A stretch of DNA of 43,686 nucleotides from Clostridium intestinale DSM 6191 (GTDB taxonomy: Bacteria > Bacillota > Clostridia > Clostridiales > Clostridiaceae): positions 1-43,686 of the forward strand of contig NZ_FQXU01000019.1 in NCBI RefSeq assembly GCF_900130055.1, in the 5' to 3' direction. Within the stretch, counting starts at the first letter, position 1, and the number at the start of each line of letters is the position of its first letter. Below the pieces are notes generated by a model. That model worked only from the letters and a program-made list of their open reading frames with translations, had not been told where the DNA came from and searched no databases. This document shows, in pieces, positions 16,609-26,095 of the stretch. The position numbers were made by a program, and so were the translations under genes.

Positions 16609-16777
16609 CTTCTATATACAAAATAAAGATTTTATTCTCTCAATAGACCGTGTCGATTTCTGTTTAAAATCGTTTAATTATTTTTAATTTTCATTATATA
16701 AAATACTCCTCACAAAAATTTGTTTACAAAAAGGAAACAAAAAGCATTCAATATAAATACTTCTCGTTCCTTAATTA

Positions 16778-17641
16778 TTATATTATTTCTTTTAAATATT
16801 TTATAAAATCTTCTCTTAAGTCTTCTCTTCTTAATGCATATTCAACTGTTGCTTGTAGAAATCCTAACTTATCTCCAACATCATACCTTTTTCCTTCAAA
16901 GTTATAAGCATACATTGCTTCTTGCGATATTAAATCCTTAAGTGCATCTGTAAGCTGAATCTCTCCACCTTTCCCTGGTTTAGTTTTCTCTAATATATTA
17001 AATATTTCTGGAGTTATTATATATCTTCCAAGTATAGCCACATTACTAGGAGCCTCTTCTTTAGATGGTTTTTCTACTAGATTTTTCACTTTATATACCC
17101 TATCTTCTATATGCAGCCCATCTACTATACCATATTTACTTACATTTTCTTCAGAAACTGTTTGTACTCCAAGTATTGATGTCTTATACTCACTATAACA
17201 ATCTATCAATTGCTTTAAGCATGGGTTTTCATCATTATGAACAATATCATCTCCTAAAAGTACTGCAAAAGGTTCATTTCCTACAAATGTTTTAGCACAA
17301 AGAATCGCATGCCCTAATCCCTTTGGTTCTTTCTGTCTTATAAAATGTATATCTACCATTTCTGATATATCTCTAACTAGCTCAAGTAACTCTTGCTTTC
17401 CTGATTTCTCAAGTTCCATCTCAAGCTCTATTGATTTATCAAAATGGTCTTCTATAGACTTTTTATTTCTTCCTGTTATTATTAGTATTTCCTCTATTCC
17501 CGATGCTATAGCTTCCTCTATAATATATTGCATTGTTGGTTTATCTACTATTGGTAGCATTTCTTTAGGTAATGCTTTTGTAGCTGGTAAAAATCTTGTT
17601 CCAAGTCCTGCTGCAGGAATTATTGCTTTTTTTATTGTCAT
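16778..17641 (-). CDS. galU: UTP--glucose-1-phosphate uridylyltransferase
   Basis: A 287-residue nucleotidyltransferase making UDP-glucose from UTP and glucose 1-phosphate. N-terminal [20 protein letters not shown] (8-27) is the GalU signature; [27 protein letters not shown] and the [19 protein letters not shown] segment follow in order. Full family length. Encoded 28 bases after galE, so the two form a bicistronic unit feeding UDP-Glc and UDP-Gal to both polysaccharides and probably to glycolipids. Confidence 0.96.
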   Translation of the reverse strand: MTIKKAIIPAAGLGTRFLPATKALPKEMLPIVDKPTMQYIIEEAIASGIEEILIITGRNKKSIEDHFDKSIELEMELEKSGKQELLELVRDISEMVDIHFIRQKEPKGLGHAILCAKTFVGNEPFAVLLGDDIVHNDENPCLKQLIDCYSEYKTSILGVQTVSEENVSKYGIVDGLHIEDRVYKVKNLVEKPSKEEAPSNVAILGRYIITPEIFNILEKTKPGKGGEIQLTDALKDLISQEAMYAYNFEGKRYDVGDKLGFLQATVEYALRREDLREDFIKYLKEII

Positions 17642-17669
17642 GTTTCTCTTCCTTCTTTCAGTTATTTAA

Positions 17670-18656
17670 TCAGTCATTATATCCATTAGGATTATTCGAA
17701 TGCCACGTCCAAGCAGTTTCTACTATTGTTTCTAAAGTGTTGAACTTAGGTGTCCATCCTAATTCTTTTACAGCTTTATCAGAAGATGCTATAAGTATAG
17801 CAGGGTCTCCCGCTCTTCTTCCTGTAACTTCTGCTGGTATAGGATGATTAGTTACTTTTCTAACTACTTCTATTACCTCTTTAACTGAGAATCCTGTTCC
17901 ATTTCCTAAGTTAAATATTCTACTTTTTCCACCTTTAAATAATCTATCTAATGCTAAAGCATGAGCTTCTGCTAAATCTGACACGTGAATATAATCTCTA
18001 ATACAACTTCCATCTGGGGTATTAAAGTCTTCTCCAAATATCATTATCTTTTCTCTTTTCCCTAAAGCAACTTGTAATATAAGCGGAATTAAATGAGTTT
18101 CTATCTTATGATCTTCTCCTATATTTCCACTTACATGAGCCCCAGCTACGTTAAAGTATCTTAAAACTGTATGTTTTATTCCATAAGCTGTATCACACCA
18201 CTTAAGAACTTTTTCTACCATAAGTTTAGATTCTCCATAAGCATTAGTAGGGAATGTTTTATCCTCTTCTACTATAGGAGTTTTTTCTGCCTCACCATAA
18301 GTTGCCGCTGTTGATGAAAATACTATATATTTAACATTATGCTCTTTCATAACTTCTAGTAAGTTTATGGTTCCATATACATTATTATTAAAATATTTTA
18401 ATGGTTCTACCATACTTTCTCCTACTAGAGAGTATGCTGCAAAATCTATAACTGCTTCTATTTCGTTTTCATTAAAGACATTATTTAAAAATGCTTTGTC
18501 TCTTAAATCTCCTTTATATAACTTAACTCCTTTTACTGATTTTTCATGGCCAGTTTCTAAACTATCTACTACTACAACATCTTTTCCTTGTTCTAAAAGA
18601 TAAGCTACCATATGACTTCCTATATAGCCGGCTCCTCCACATACCAATATTGACAT
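17670..18656 (-). CDS. galE: UDP-glucose 4-epimerase
   Basis: A 328-residue extended short-chain dehydrogenase interconverting UDP-Glc and UDP-Gal. NAD-binding GGAGYIGSH (7-15), the SSTAATYGE serine/threonine region, catalytic YGESK (Tyr-x-x-x-Lys) and the YFNVAGAH segment are present. A GGAGGT site precedes the ATG, and an extended -10 promoter lies 40 bp upstream. First gene of the galE-galU unit. Confidence 0.95.
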   Translation of the reverse strand: MSILVCGGAGYIGSHMVAYLLEQGKDVVVVDSLETGHEKSVKGVKLYKGDLRDKAFLNNVFNENEIEAVIDFAAYSLVGESMVEPLKYFNNNVYGTINLLEVMKEHNVKYIVFSSTAATYGEAEKTPIVEEDKTFPTNAYGESKLMVEKVLKWCDTAYGIKHTVLRYFNVAGAHVSGNIGEDHKIETHLIPLILQVALGKREKIMIFGEDFNTPDGSCIRDYIHVSDLAEAHALALDRLFKGGKSRIFNLGNGTGFSVKEVIEVVRKVTNHPIPAEVTGRRAGDPAILIASSDKAVKELGWTPKFNTLETIVETAWTWHSNNPNGYND

Positions 18657-18703
18657 AGTATACCTCCAAATTCAATATATTGTAATTTAATCTCAATATC
18701 TGT

Positions 18704-18712
18704 ATTATATCA
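18704..18712 (-). promoter_or_regulatory. Promoter of galE-galU (extended -10)
   Basis: TGATATAAT on the minus strand (TG-n-TATAAT, -10 hexamer at 18704-18709). No good -35 is seen; the expected position falls in the T-run of the upstream terminator. Start expected near 18697. Confidence 0.55.
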
Positions 18713-18721
18713 AATAAATAC

Positions 18722-18769
18722 TAAAAAAAAAAATAAAAGTATGACATGTTACTGTTTTGTCATACTTTT
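18722..18769 (-). terminator. Rho-independent terminator of the unit 2 operon
   Basis: Perfect 12-bp stem AAAAGTATGACA (18735-18746) / TGTCATACTTTT (18758-18769), 11-nt loop, followed on the minus strand by a long T-run. It lies right after the amidase gene and separates unit 2 from galE. Confidence 0.9.
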
Positions 18770-18783
18770 ACTTTTATTTTTAA

Positions 18784-21669
18784 TTAAAACATTTCTCCAA
18801 CTGCATCTGCTATTGCATTTACTGTTGTTTGTTGCCTATCATCCTTACCAGAATCAGTTGCTTCATTAGGATTAGATATAAATCCGCATTCAACTAATAC
18901 TGATGGCATATTTGTGTATTTAGTAACAGCTAGATTATGGTCACGTGCTCCTCTATTATTTCTTCCCAAATATGATGCTAAATTATTAACTATTTTCTCT
19001 GATAAGATTTTGCTTAATTTAGCAGCTTCTGTCGGAGTAGTATCTATATATGCTCCTATATATTCACCAGTAGTGATTGTAGTTATTCCTTCATTATCAA
19101 TGTTAGGTCGATATGAACTATAATGAGTCTCAACACCACTAGGTCCAGGATTCTTTTGTACATTTGTATCCGCACTATTATGATGAATACTAATAAAAAG
19201 ATCTGCATTAATTGAATTTGCATAATTTGCACGAGGAACCAAATCAACGAATTCCCAAGCTTGTCTTGTTAATACTACATAATATCCCATACTTTCAAGT
19301 TTGCTTTTTAGTTTCATAGATACAGAAAAGTTTAGTGTGTCTTCTTTATATTCAATACCGTTATGAATGCTAGTTGCTCCTCCGTCTTTTCCACCATGTC
19401 CAGGATCAACTATTATAATATAATTTTTATAGTTAAAAGAAATTATACTAGCTTGCTTAAATCCATTATTACCTTCCGCAATAACAGTTAACTTGTGGTT
19501 ACCTATGCTTAGTTTTGAAATGTCAATATTCGTATCATAACCAGCATTATTTGACTCAGGGTAAAGAGGAAATGATGACTTTATATCTGGTCTTAAGACT
19601 CTATCGTCTATATCTTTTATAAAAACATCATCTATGTACACACTAATTTTTTTAATTCCCGATTCATTAAGTGCCCATCCATTAACTTTTAACTCTTTCG
19701 AATTAACTGTTGCTAAATTAGTAGGCGTATCTATAAAAATCTTAGGCTCCAATTTTATAACTTGAATTTTTGTAGACACCTCATCCATCGTATTGTCATT
19801 ACCAATTGATACAATTTTAACTTCATGGATACCTAATGACACATCTTTAAAATTAAGTTTATATTCATACCCGCTTGTCTTAGATTCATCATAATTAGGA
19901 AAAGCTGTTGCTACATCTGGTCTCAAGTTTCCATAATTAGCATTTCCCTGTAATTTATTATCTAGATACACTCGTACTTCTTTAATTCCTGATTCATTTA
20001 ATGCCCATCCATTTAACTTTAATTCTGTATTTGTGCCTATACTCTGATTATTATAAGGAGTATCTAGAAATATTAATGAATTAAGACCTTCTCTTTTAAT
20101 TATTAAATTATCCTCTTTAATACTTCCATCGTTTCCAATTGCTTTTAAATTGACAGTGCTTCCATTTTTGCTAATTAATTTGGAATTAATATTAAGACTA
20201 AATCCACTTACACGAGAATTGTAATATTCATTATACACTATACCTACATCTTCTCTTACCAAACTCACATCAGTTTTCCCAACTAAATTTCCATCAATGT
20301 AAGCACTGACCTCTTTTACCCCACTTTGATTTAGGGTCCATCCGCTAATTGTCAAACTTTTTCCTGATATTGTGCTATTATTCTTTGGTGAGTCTATGTA
20401 CAATATTGGATTTAATTTTTTATAAATCACTTTCGCATTGTCCCTTATAATTGTACCATCATTTCCTATAGACTCAATTTTAATTGTATGTTCACCAGGA
20501 CTAAGATCACCATTCTTTATTAAGAAGCTATATCCACTATTTAATGAATTTTTGTATTCACTAAAAATTTTATTTATGTCTTGTCTTATAATCCCTATAT
20601 TGGCATTTCCTTTAAATGTATTATCAATATATATCTTGACTTCTTTAATTCCAGATTTATTTAATGTCCATCCATTCACTTCTATATCCTTAGAATAAGT
20701 GCTATTATTCATTGGACTTTCTGTATACAACTTTGGTGTTAAATATTCATAATTAAAGGTGGTAACTGTACTTTGAATCACTCCATCATTTCCTATTGCT
20801 TCAACTTTTACCGTATTCTTTCCTTCGATTAAAATATTACTATTTATTTCTATAGAAAAACCACTATTCTCAGCATCACTATAAAGAGGATAAAAATCCT
20901 TTACGTCTTGCCTTGGAAGCCTTTCATTTACATCTTTAATCAATGCTCCATTAATATATACGTTCAAATCTTTAATGCCAGTTTTGTTTATTGCCCAACC
21001 ATATAAATTGAATTTATCTTGATTAACAACTTGTCCATTTGTAGGTGAATCTATCCATGTTATTGGATTTAGATTTGAAATACTTTGTATATTTCTAACC
21101 ATATTTATTATTTCTATTCCATATGTATCTGATTGTGACCATTTATCGCCTAATTGCTCAACCGTCTTAGATTGTCCTAAAAGTTCCTTAAGCTGTTCAG
21201 AATCTCTAGTGTTATTTATTCTTGGATATCCATCTGCTAGAGCATACAAGACTAAATGATCTAAATGAGCACTTATACCATCTTCCCATGAATTAAATCT
21301 TTGATATTCATTTGAATTATCAACCTCTTGACCTATTTTTAATCCTGCTGGATTCTTATAGGTTTCATCTAAAGGACCTCCAAATCTTCCAAAGTTTGTT
21401 TCTTTTGCAGCTTGCGCATATGCAATTGTAGGATCTACTCCCCCATGATTACTTGCCAATTCATAATAAGTTTTAGCCAAGTTTGCAAATGCTTGTGTCG
21501 CATTATTCCTTATAGCCCATTCTTTCATATCACTTGCTTTTACCGACTTTTGCTTAATTATACCCATTCCCTCATAAGCATTAATTTTAATTCCTATACT
21601 ATTTGTTAGTATAAATATCAAAACCAATATTCGTGCAATTACTTTACTTTTCTTGCTTAAAAATCTCAA
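18784..21669 (-). CDS. Secreted dual cell-wall hydrolase: glucosaminidase, five Ig-like repeats, amidase
   Basis: A 961-residue exported protein. Residues 1-31 are a signal peptide (basic start, ARILVLIFILTNSIG core, cleavage near INA). A glucosaminidase-type domain (about 45-195) has the catalytic-type glutamate Glu90 in AQAAKETNFG. Five Ig-like repeats of about 109 residues (about 201-745) each start with a IDSP/DTP strand, carry NGWALNESGIKEV-like motifs and an R.D(V/I) turn. The C-terminal Amidase_3 domain (751-961) has Zn ligands His758 (DPGHGG), Glu776 and His829 (SIHHN), and catalytic Glu927 (VECGF). It should cut both glycan strands and the MurNAc-L-Ala bond. It is the last gene of the unit 2 operon, 21 bases after wzx, suggesting a link between wall remodelling and polymer attachment or passage. 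The role in capsule biology is inferred. Confidence 0.88.
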   Translation of the reverse strand: MRFLSKKSKVIARILVLIFILTNSIGIKINAYEGMGIIKQKSVKASDMKEWAIRNNATQAFANLAKTYYELASNHGGVDPTIAYAQAAKETNFGRFGGPLDETYKNPAGLKIGQEVDNSNEYQRFNSWEDGISAHLDHLVLYALADGYPRINNTRDSEQLKELLGQSKTVEQLGDKWSQSDTYGIEIINMVRNIQSISNLNPITWIDSPTNGQVVNQDKFNLYGWAINKTGIKDLNVYINGALIKDVNERLPRQDVKDFYPLYSDAENSGFSIEINSNILIEGKNTVKVEAIGNDGVIQSTVTTFNYEYLTPKLYTESPMNNSTYSKDIEVNGWTLNKSGIKEVKIYIDNTFKGNANIGIIRQDINKIFSEYKNSLNSGYSFLIKNGDLSPGEHTIKIESIGNDGTIIRDNAKVIYKKLNPILYIDSPKNNSTISGKSLTISGWTLNQSGVKEVSAYIDGNLVGKTDVSLVREDVGIVYNEYYNSRVSGFSLNINSKLISKNGSTVNLKAIGNDGSIKEDNLIIKREGLNSLIFLDTPYNNQSIGTNTELKLNGWALNESGIKEVRVYLDNKLQGNANYGNLRPDVATAFPNYDESKTSGYEYKLNFKDVSLGIHEVKIVSIGNDNTMDEVSTKIQVIKLEPKIFIDTPTNLATVNSKELKVNGWALNESGIKKISVYIDDVFIKDIDDRVLRPDIKSSFPLYPESNNAGYDTNIDISKLSIGNHKLTVIAEGNNGFKQASIISFNYKNYIIIVDPGHGGKDGGATSIHNGIEYKEDTLNFSVSMKLKSKLESMGYYVVLTRQAWEFVDLVPRANYANSINADLFISIHHNSADTNVQKNPGPSGVETHYSSYRPNIDNEGITTITTGEYIGAYIDTTPTEAAKLSKILSEKIVNNLASYLGRNNRGARDHNLAVTKYTNMPSVLVECGFISNPNEATDSGKDDRQQTTVNAIADAVGEMF

Positions 21670-21690
21670 AACCTACCTCCCATATATTCA

Positions 21691-22998
21691 TTAACCTAGT
21701 ATTTTATAATTATTTCTACTTAAAATAATTATTTTTGCTATTACTACCATCATTGTCTGTAGTATTAATGCTACTATAACTCCTGTTAAAGTATAATACA
21801 TTACTCCATAATATAAAATTATTAAATAAAGGCTATTAACCACTAAAAGAATAGGAAAATTGTATTTTATAAACCCTAGTGTTATAAACAATGAATGTAA
21901 ACCTACCGCTGAATAACTAATCACAATCATAAAGAAATATAGTAATAATTGAATAATATAGTTATTGTAATCTGGTATAAATAACCACATCCATAATTTA
22001 TATGTTAACGCTGTTCCAACCAATATTCCACTTCCTGCTAATAATAATACTTTCGTAAGTTTTCTATTAAGCTTGAATGTAGAATCATAATCATTTTTAG
22101 ATACCATTATAGACATTTCTGGGAAAATAATTTGGCTTAATGGCGATCCAAGCTTTTCGATTATTGATCCTAATTTTTGGAATATTTTATATATAGCAGT
22201 CATAGAATCACCAAGATATTTATTAATTACAAATGTTGTTAAATATCTAACAGGTACGTCTATAGTAAAAACTATGTTACTATAGACATTAAAGACAAAG
22301 AACTCTCTATCAAATTTTAATCTTTCTCTATAGAATTTATTTAATTTTTGCTGTTTAAGTACCTTTAATGCAAATATCAATAAAGATATATTTCTGATAC
22401 TTTCTAATATCACTTCAACAATTATGAAATACATAAAGCTCATCTTCATCATGAAGCCTATTAAATATAAGCCCAATTTAAAAATACTGGTTATTATTCC
22501 AGTATATGTAGTATATGTAAATTTATCAAATATTCTTAGTATTCCAATTGCAGTTCCTGTGATATTAAATATTATTGTTATTAAATAAATTTTAACATAC
22601 AATACTACTTCGCTGTCCCAATTCATAAAATTAGCTACAGCTGATAAACAAATATAACCAGCAATTAATGCAATTATAGCAGAACTAATATCTAATATTA
22701 GAGATTGCTTAATTATTTCTTTGCATTTTGTTATATTTTTATTTTCGATATATTGAGGTAAGAACTTAATTAATGCATTAAAGGATTGGAAATTAAATAT
22801 ATCGTTAAAAACTAGTACATAAGACTGTATAATAGCAATTACTCCATTACCTTCTAGTCCAATAGTCCATATAGCTATTGTAAGATTGACAATTCCTATT
22901 ACCGATACTAATGAATCTCCTGTCAATATAATAAATAAGTTTTTGAGTATTCTATTTTGCATTATTTTGGTTTTAAGTTGATTAAACTTATCTTTCAT
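21691..22998 (-). CDS. wzx: Wzx-type polysaccharide flippase, unit 2
   Basis: A 435-residue hydrophobic protein with about 12-14 membrane segments, of the MOP-superfamily polysaccharide transporters; the segment LVSVIGIVNLTIAIWTIGLEGNG at the N-terminus and FQKLGSIIEKLGSPLSQIIFPE mid-protein are family-like. Not closely similar to the unit 1 flippase. Its start overlaps the preceding glycosyltransferase by 11 bases. It should export the repeat unit built by the unit 2 transferases. Confidence 0.88.
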   Translation of the reverse strand: MKDKFNQLKTKIMQNRILKNLFIILTGDSLVSVIGIVNLTIAIWTIGLEGNGVIAIIQSYVLVFNDIFNFQSFNALIKFLPQYIENKNITKCKEIIKQSLILDISSAIIALIAGYICLSAVANFMNWDSEVVLYVKIYLITIIFNITGTAIGILRIFDKFTYTTYTGIITSIFKLGLYLIGFMMKMSFMYFIIVEVILESIRNISLLIFALKVLKQQKLNKFYRERLKFDREFFVFNVYSNIVFTIDVPVRYLTTFVINKYLGDSMTAIYKIFQKLGSIIEKLGSPLSQIIFPEMSIMVSKNDYDSTFKLNRKLTKVLLLAGSGILVGTALTYKLWMWLFIPDYNNYIIQLLLYFFMIVISYSAVGLHSLFITLGFIKYNFPILLVVNSLYLIILYYGVMYYTLTGVIVALILQTMMVVIAKIIILSRNNYKILG

Positions 22999-23959
22999 CG
23001 CTACACCTACTACTCATATATTCTTTATTTTTACGTATAACATCTCTGTTTAACTTCCCTGAAATAAATCCATATATTTGTATAATTTCTAAGTATATGT
23101 AAACAAAAAATAAATTTAGTCTATATTTTTTATTTTTTTGAAATACTACTCTATATTTTATCAAAAATAGAGCTGCATTTAATAAAAGAATTGCAGGTAT
23201 CTTAATAGCACAAATTAGTAAAATAAAATTAATTATATAAAAAATAATTTTCTTTATATAATCAAAATCCATATTACTAGCTTCTGCATCTCCTAAACTA
23301 TAATAAAAAATTTGTTTTTTAAATTGCTTAACATTTTCTCTTGGCTCCCAATATACATACGCTTCTGGTTGAAAGAAAAAAATATTTTTTTCATTTTTTA
23401 ACTTTATATCAAATAATGTGTCTTCCCCAGCAAAAGTTAAGTGTTCAGGATATCCATTAATTTTTTTCCAAGACTCTTTTTTAAACGCTATTGATCTAGA
23501 TGAAGGTAAAAAACTTTCTTTGTCGATTTGATCTAAACTAGAAAATAGTATTTGAGATGTAATCTCTTGAAATTTATTTTTTATTAGGGGTTTATACCAA
23601 CCTGAAACTACATCTATATTGCTATCTTTGAAAGGAAGTATTATTTTTTCTAACCAAAACTTATCAATTTCACATCCTGCATCTGTTACTGCTATAATAC
23701 TATTTGTAGCATTTTCAATTGCAACATTTCTTCCCTTTGCAATATTACAACCATTGCTTATCATCAGCTTTATGAAGCTATGAATTTTCGAATATTTTTT
23801 TATTATTTCTACAGTATTATCTTTGGAACCTGCATCTACTATTATTATTTCTTTAGGTAGAACTGTCATATTTAATAGACTTTCTAGAAATGAAGCTATA
23901 TTTTTTTCTTCATTATACACCGTACTTATTATAGAAACATCCTCTATTATTTTTCCCAT
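22988..23959 (-). CDS. Family 2 glycosyltransferase with C-terminal membrane segments, unit 2
   Basis: A 323-residue GT-A enzyme. SIISTVYNEEKNIASFLESL and IIIVDAGSKDNTVEII (nucleotide-binding aspartate) are followed by VTDAGCEID (metal-binding acidic pair variant) and GEDTLFDIKLK. Two hydrophobic stretches near 235-265 suggest membrane association. Overlaps the neighbouring GT4 gene by 13 bases. Donor and acceptor unknown. Confidence 0.85.
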   Translation of the reverse strand: MGKIIEDVSIISTVYNEEKNIASFLESLLNMTVLPKEIIIVDAGSKDNTVEIIKKYSKIHSFIKLMISNGCNIAKGRNVAIENATNSIIAVTDAGCEIDKFWLEKIILPFKDSNIDVVSGWYKPLIKNKFQEITSQILFSSLDQIDKESFLPSSRSIAFKKESWKKINGYPEHLTFAGEDTLFDIKLKNEKNIFFFQPEAYVYWEPRENVKQFKKQIFYYSLGDAEASNMDFDYIKKIIFYIINFILLICAIKIPAILLLNAALFLIKYRVVFQKNKKYRLNLFFVYIYLEIIQIYGFISGKLNRDVIRKNKEYMSSRCSDER

Positions 23960-24999
23960 AAATCCATATACTCCTCAGCAACTTTTTTCCAGGTTTGAGT
24001 TACTGCCCACTCGTACCCCGCATCTTTTAAAGATTTCTCATTTTCTTTATTACTCATTAATTTGTATAATTTTTCAGATAAATCATATTTATTCTTTGCT
24101 ACCAAAATTTTTTTATCATAATCTGGAATCATACATAAATAATCTTTTTTCAAATCATTGTCATAATTTGAAATAACAACCTTATATGCGGCTAAAGCCT
24201 CTATTATACCTAAATATCCTGATGTAAATATATAATTTGAATTTTTCAAATAAGGTTTAACATCCTTTACGAAACCATTCATTTTAAAATTAATTTTATG
24301 CTCTAGACACTTGTTTTTTACTTCATTCTCTAAAGAACCTGAACCACAAACTTCAAATGTAAATTCTACATTATAATTATTTTTCAATAAAATCATTGAA
24401 TCTAAATATAAATCTATCCCAGTATCCTTTTCTAGCCTTCCTAAATATAAAATCCTATTACCATTTAATAGGTTTTCTTTAATTTCATTTTTATTTATTT
24501 TAATATCACTTGCCCCATACAATATTTTATCAGCTTTCGTATTGTACCATTTAGTAATAAAATCCCCTATACATATATTACCATATGCTAACTTTTCAAC
24601 TTTTTTTCTGATATTTATAACTTTTTTATCTGGAGGAAATACCCCTTCCCATCCATGAAAAGTTACAAAAACTTTTTTAAATGGAAGTATAAATCTAAAG
24701 GGAAGATACCAATACCAAAATGTAGAAAAATCGTGGCAATGAACTACATCGGCCTTTATTATATGTTTTATATTTTTTAACATACTAAAAAATACTTTTA
24801 AACGTTGAAGCCTTCCTTTAGTCCCAAATCTAACTATATTAATATCTTTATAAACTTCCATGTCCGTTATTTCACTATTTCTTGTAATAACAGTAACTTC
24901 ATTATTTTTTTTAATTAATTCTATAGCAAGTTTTTCCACATGTTTTTCTACTCCACCTACATAAGGATAGAATCTTTCACATAACATTAATATCTTCAT
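23947..24999 (-). CDS. Family 4 glycosyltransferase, unit 2 (first of two adjacent)
   Basis: A 350-residue GT-B enzyme: MLCERFYPYVGGVEKHVEKL acceptor-domain start, ILYLGRLEKDTGIDLYLDSM at the hinge to the donor domain, and FTSGYLGIIEALAAYKVVIS as the donor-site loop, in which the usual EX7E motif is weakened (only the second Glu is clear). Proper GGAG site before the ATG. Adds one sugar of the unit 2 repeat; donor not predictable. Confidence 0.85.
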   Translation of the reverse strand: MKILMLCERFYPYVGGVEKHVEKLAIELIKKNNEVTVITRNSEITDMEVYKDINIVRFGTKGRLQRLKVFFSMLKNIKHIIKADVVHCHDFSTFWYWYLPFRFILPFKKVFVTFHGWEGVFPPDKKVINIRKKVEKLAYGNICIGDFITKWYNTKADKILYGASDIKINKNEIKENLLNGNRILYLGRLEKDTGIDLYLDSMILLKNNYNVEFTFEVCGSGSLENEVKNKCLEHKINFKMNGFVKDVKPYLKNSNYIFTSGYLGIIEALAAYKVVISNYDNDLKKDYLCMIPDYDKKILVAKNKYDLSEKLYKLMSNKENEKSLKDAGYEWAVTQTWKKVAEEYMDLWEK

Positions 25000-25005
25000 T
25001 ATCTT

Positions 25006-26091
25006 CTACTCCAAAATATTTATATATGCTTCCATAGTTTGTCTAGCAGCTACCTTCCATGTATATAGCTCCAATATCTTTTCTTTTAGTATCTCATTTC
25101 TATTGCTATTCCAAGCTTTACTAATGCTGTCCTTTATACTACTATAATCTGATGGATCACAGTAGTATGCATCTTCCTTAAAATACTCCTTAGTACTTCC
25201 AATTACAGTTGTAACTACATTGCAACCGAGTGCACCAGCTTCCAAACTAGCAAGTCCAGGAGTTTCTCTAAAACTTGGTAATATATGTGCTTTAGCGTTT
25301 TTATTCAACTTTACAATATCACTCATATCCCTTTTCCCTAAAAACACTACATCATGTCCTTTTGCTTCATTTTTACAGCAATCAAAATATTCATCTTCAT
25401 TCCACTTACCTGCTAAAACTAGCGGAATTCCCAATTCTTTACAGGCTCTTATTGTTAATAATGTATTTTTATTAACTTCTATTCTCCCAACTTGGGTTAC
25501 ATAATCAAATTTGTTAAATCCTTTTTCTTTTAACTCATTTAGCATTTCAATCTCAGTTATATGTTCAAATTTTTCATCTACTCCATTATATACAACTTTA
25601 CATTTTGAAGAAAAATCTTTATTAAATGAATCCAATAAACAGTCGATCTCCATTTTTGAATTTGGCAAAATTATATTTGCAATATCTAATATTTTTACTC
25701 TTTTTATATTTCTAATTCTTTGATTTACATTCTTCATGTAAATCAGTGTTTTTTTCCCAAATATTTTTTTAATTAATTTTGCTTTTGAAGTGTAAAAACT
25801 ATCTGGTAAATCATTTAATAATTCTTCATAATTCCACCATATAGGAGATACGGCTATTTTCTTTTTCAGTTTCTTTGCTTTTAGTATCTCATTATATGTA
25901 AATTTTTCAGTTTGTATATTAAAAAAATGTATAACATCATATTCATTATATTTTTCCAAGGTTTGAGATCCCAATGATACCTCTACATCTATACCGATTT
26001 TTTTTAATTCTTTTTCTGTTTCTATCATCTGCATTGTATCTCCACCGAAGTTTTCAAATGCATCTAATCTATTTACAATCAAAACTTTCAT
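25006..26091 (-). CDS. Family 4 glycosyltransferase, unit 2 (second of two adjacent)
   Basis: A 361-residue GT-B enzyme with a clear EX7E donor motif (ETPGLASLE in the ILPSFRETPGLASLEAGALG loop), the hinge segment VTQVGRIEVNKNTLLTIRA and an acceptor domain beginning NRLDAFENFGGDTMQM. The GGDT near the N-terminus is typical of GT4 enzymes. GGAGGGTGA precedes the ATG. Six bases from its neighbour; same operon. ManC in this unit makes a GDP-mannose donor possible for one of the two GT4 enzymes. Confidence 0.87.
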   Translation of the reverse strand: MKVLIVNRLDAFENFGGDTMQMIETEKELKKIGIDVEVSLGSQTLEKYNEYDVIHFFNIQTEKFTYNEILKAKKLKKKIAVSPIWWNYEELLNDLPDSFYTSKAKLIKKIFGKKTLIYMKNVNQRIRNIKRVKILDIANIILPNSKMEIDCLLDSFNKDFSSKCKVVYNGVDEKFEHITEIEMLNELKEKGFNKFDYVTQVGRIEVNKNTLLTIRACKELGIPLVLAGKWNEDEYFDCCKNEAKGHDVVFLGKRDMSDIVKLNKNAKAHILPSFRETPGLASLEAGALGCNVVTTVIGSTKEYFKEDAYYCDPSDYSSIKDSISKAWNSNRNEILKEKILELYTWKVAARQTMEAYINILE

Positions 26092-26095
26092 TGAT

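Larger units (their letters stand above)
16124..16777. other. 654-bp non-coding control region between galU and cpsC
   Basis: I find no convincing protein gene here. It contains, from right to left on the minus strand, a long galU 3' region with a possible small-RNA promoter, a rho-independent terminator, a 7-bp dyad, a distal promoter, a palindrome carrying a Spo0A-box word, and the proximal promoter of the unit 1 operon. Each is listed separately. Confidence 0.7.

Noticed and set aside
16680-16701. Possible short leader peptide (six codons, ATGAAAATT...) after a GAGGAG on the minus strand downstream of galU
   Set aside because: The spacing to the ATG is long (11 bases), the peptide has no regulatory codon run, and the downstream hairpin is adequately explained as a terminator.
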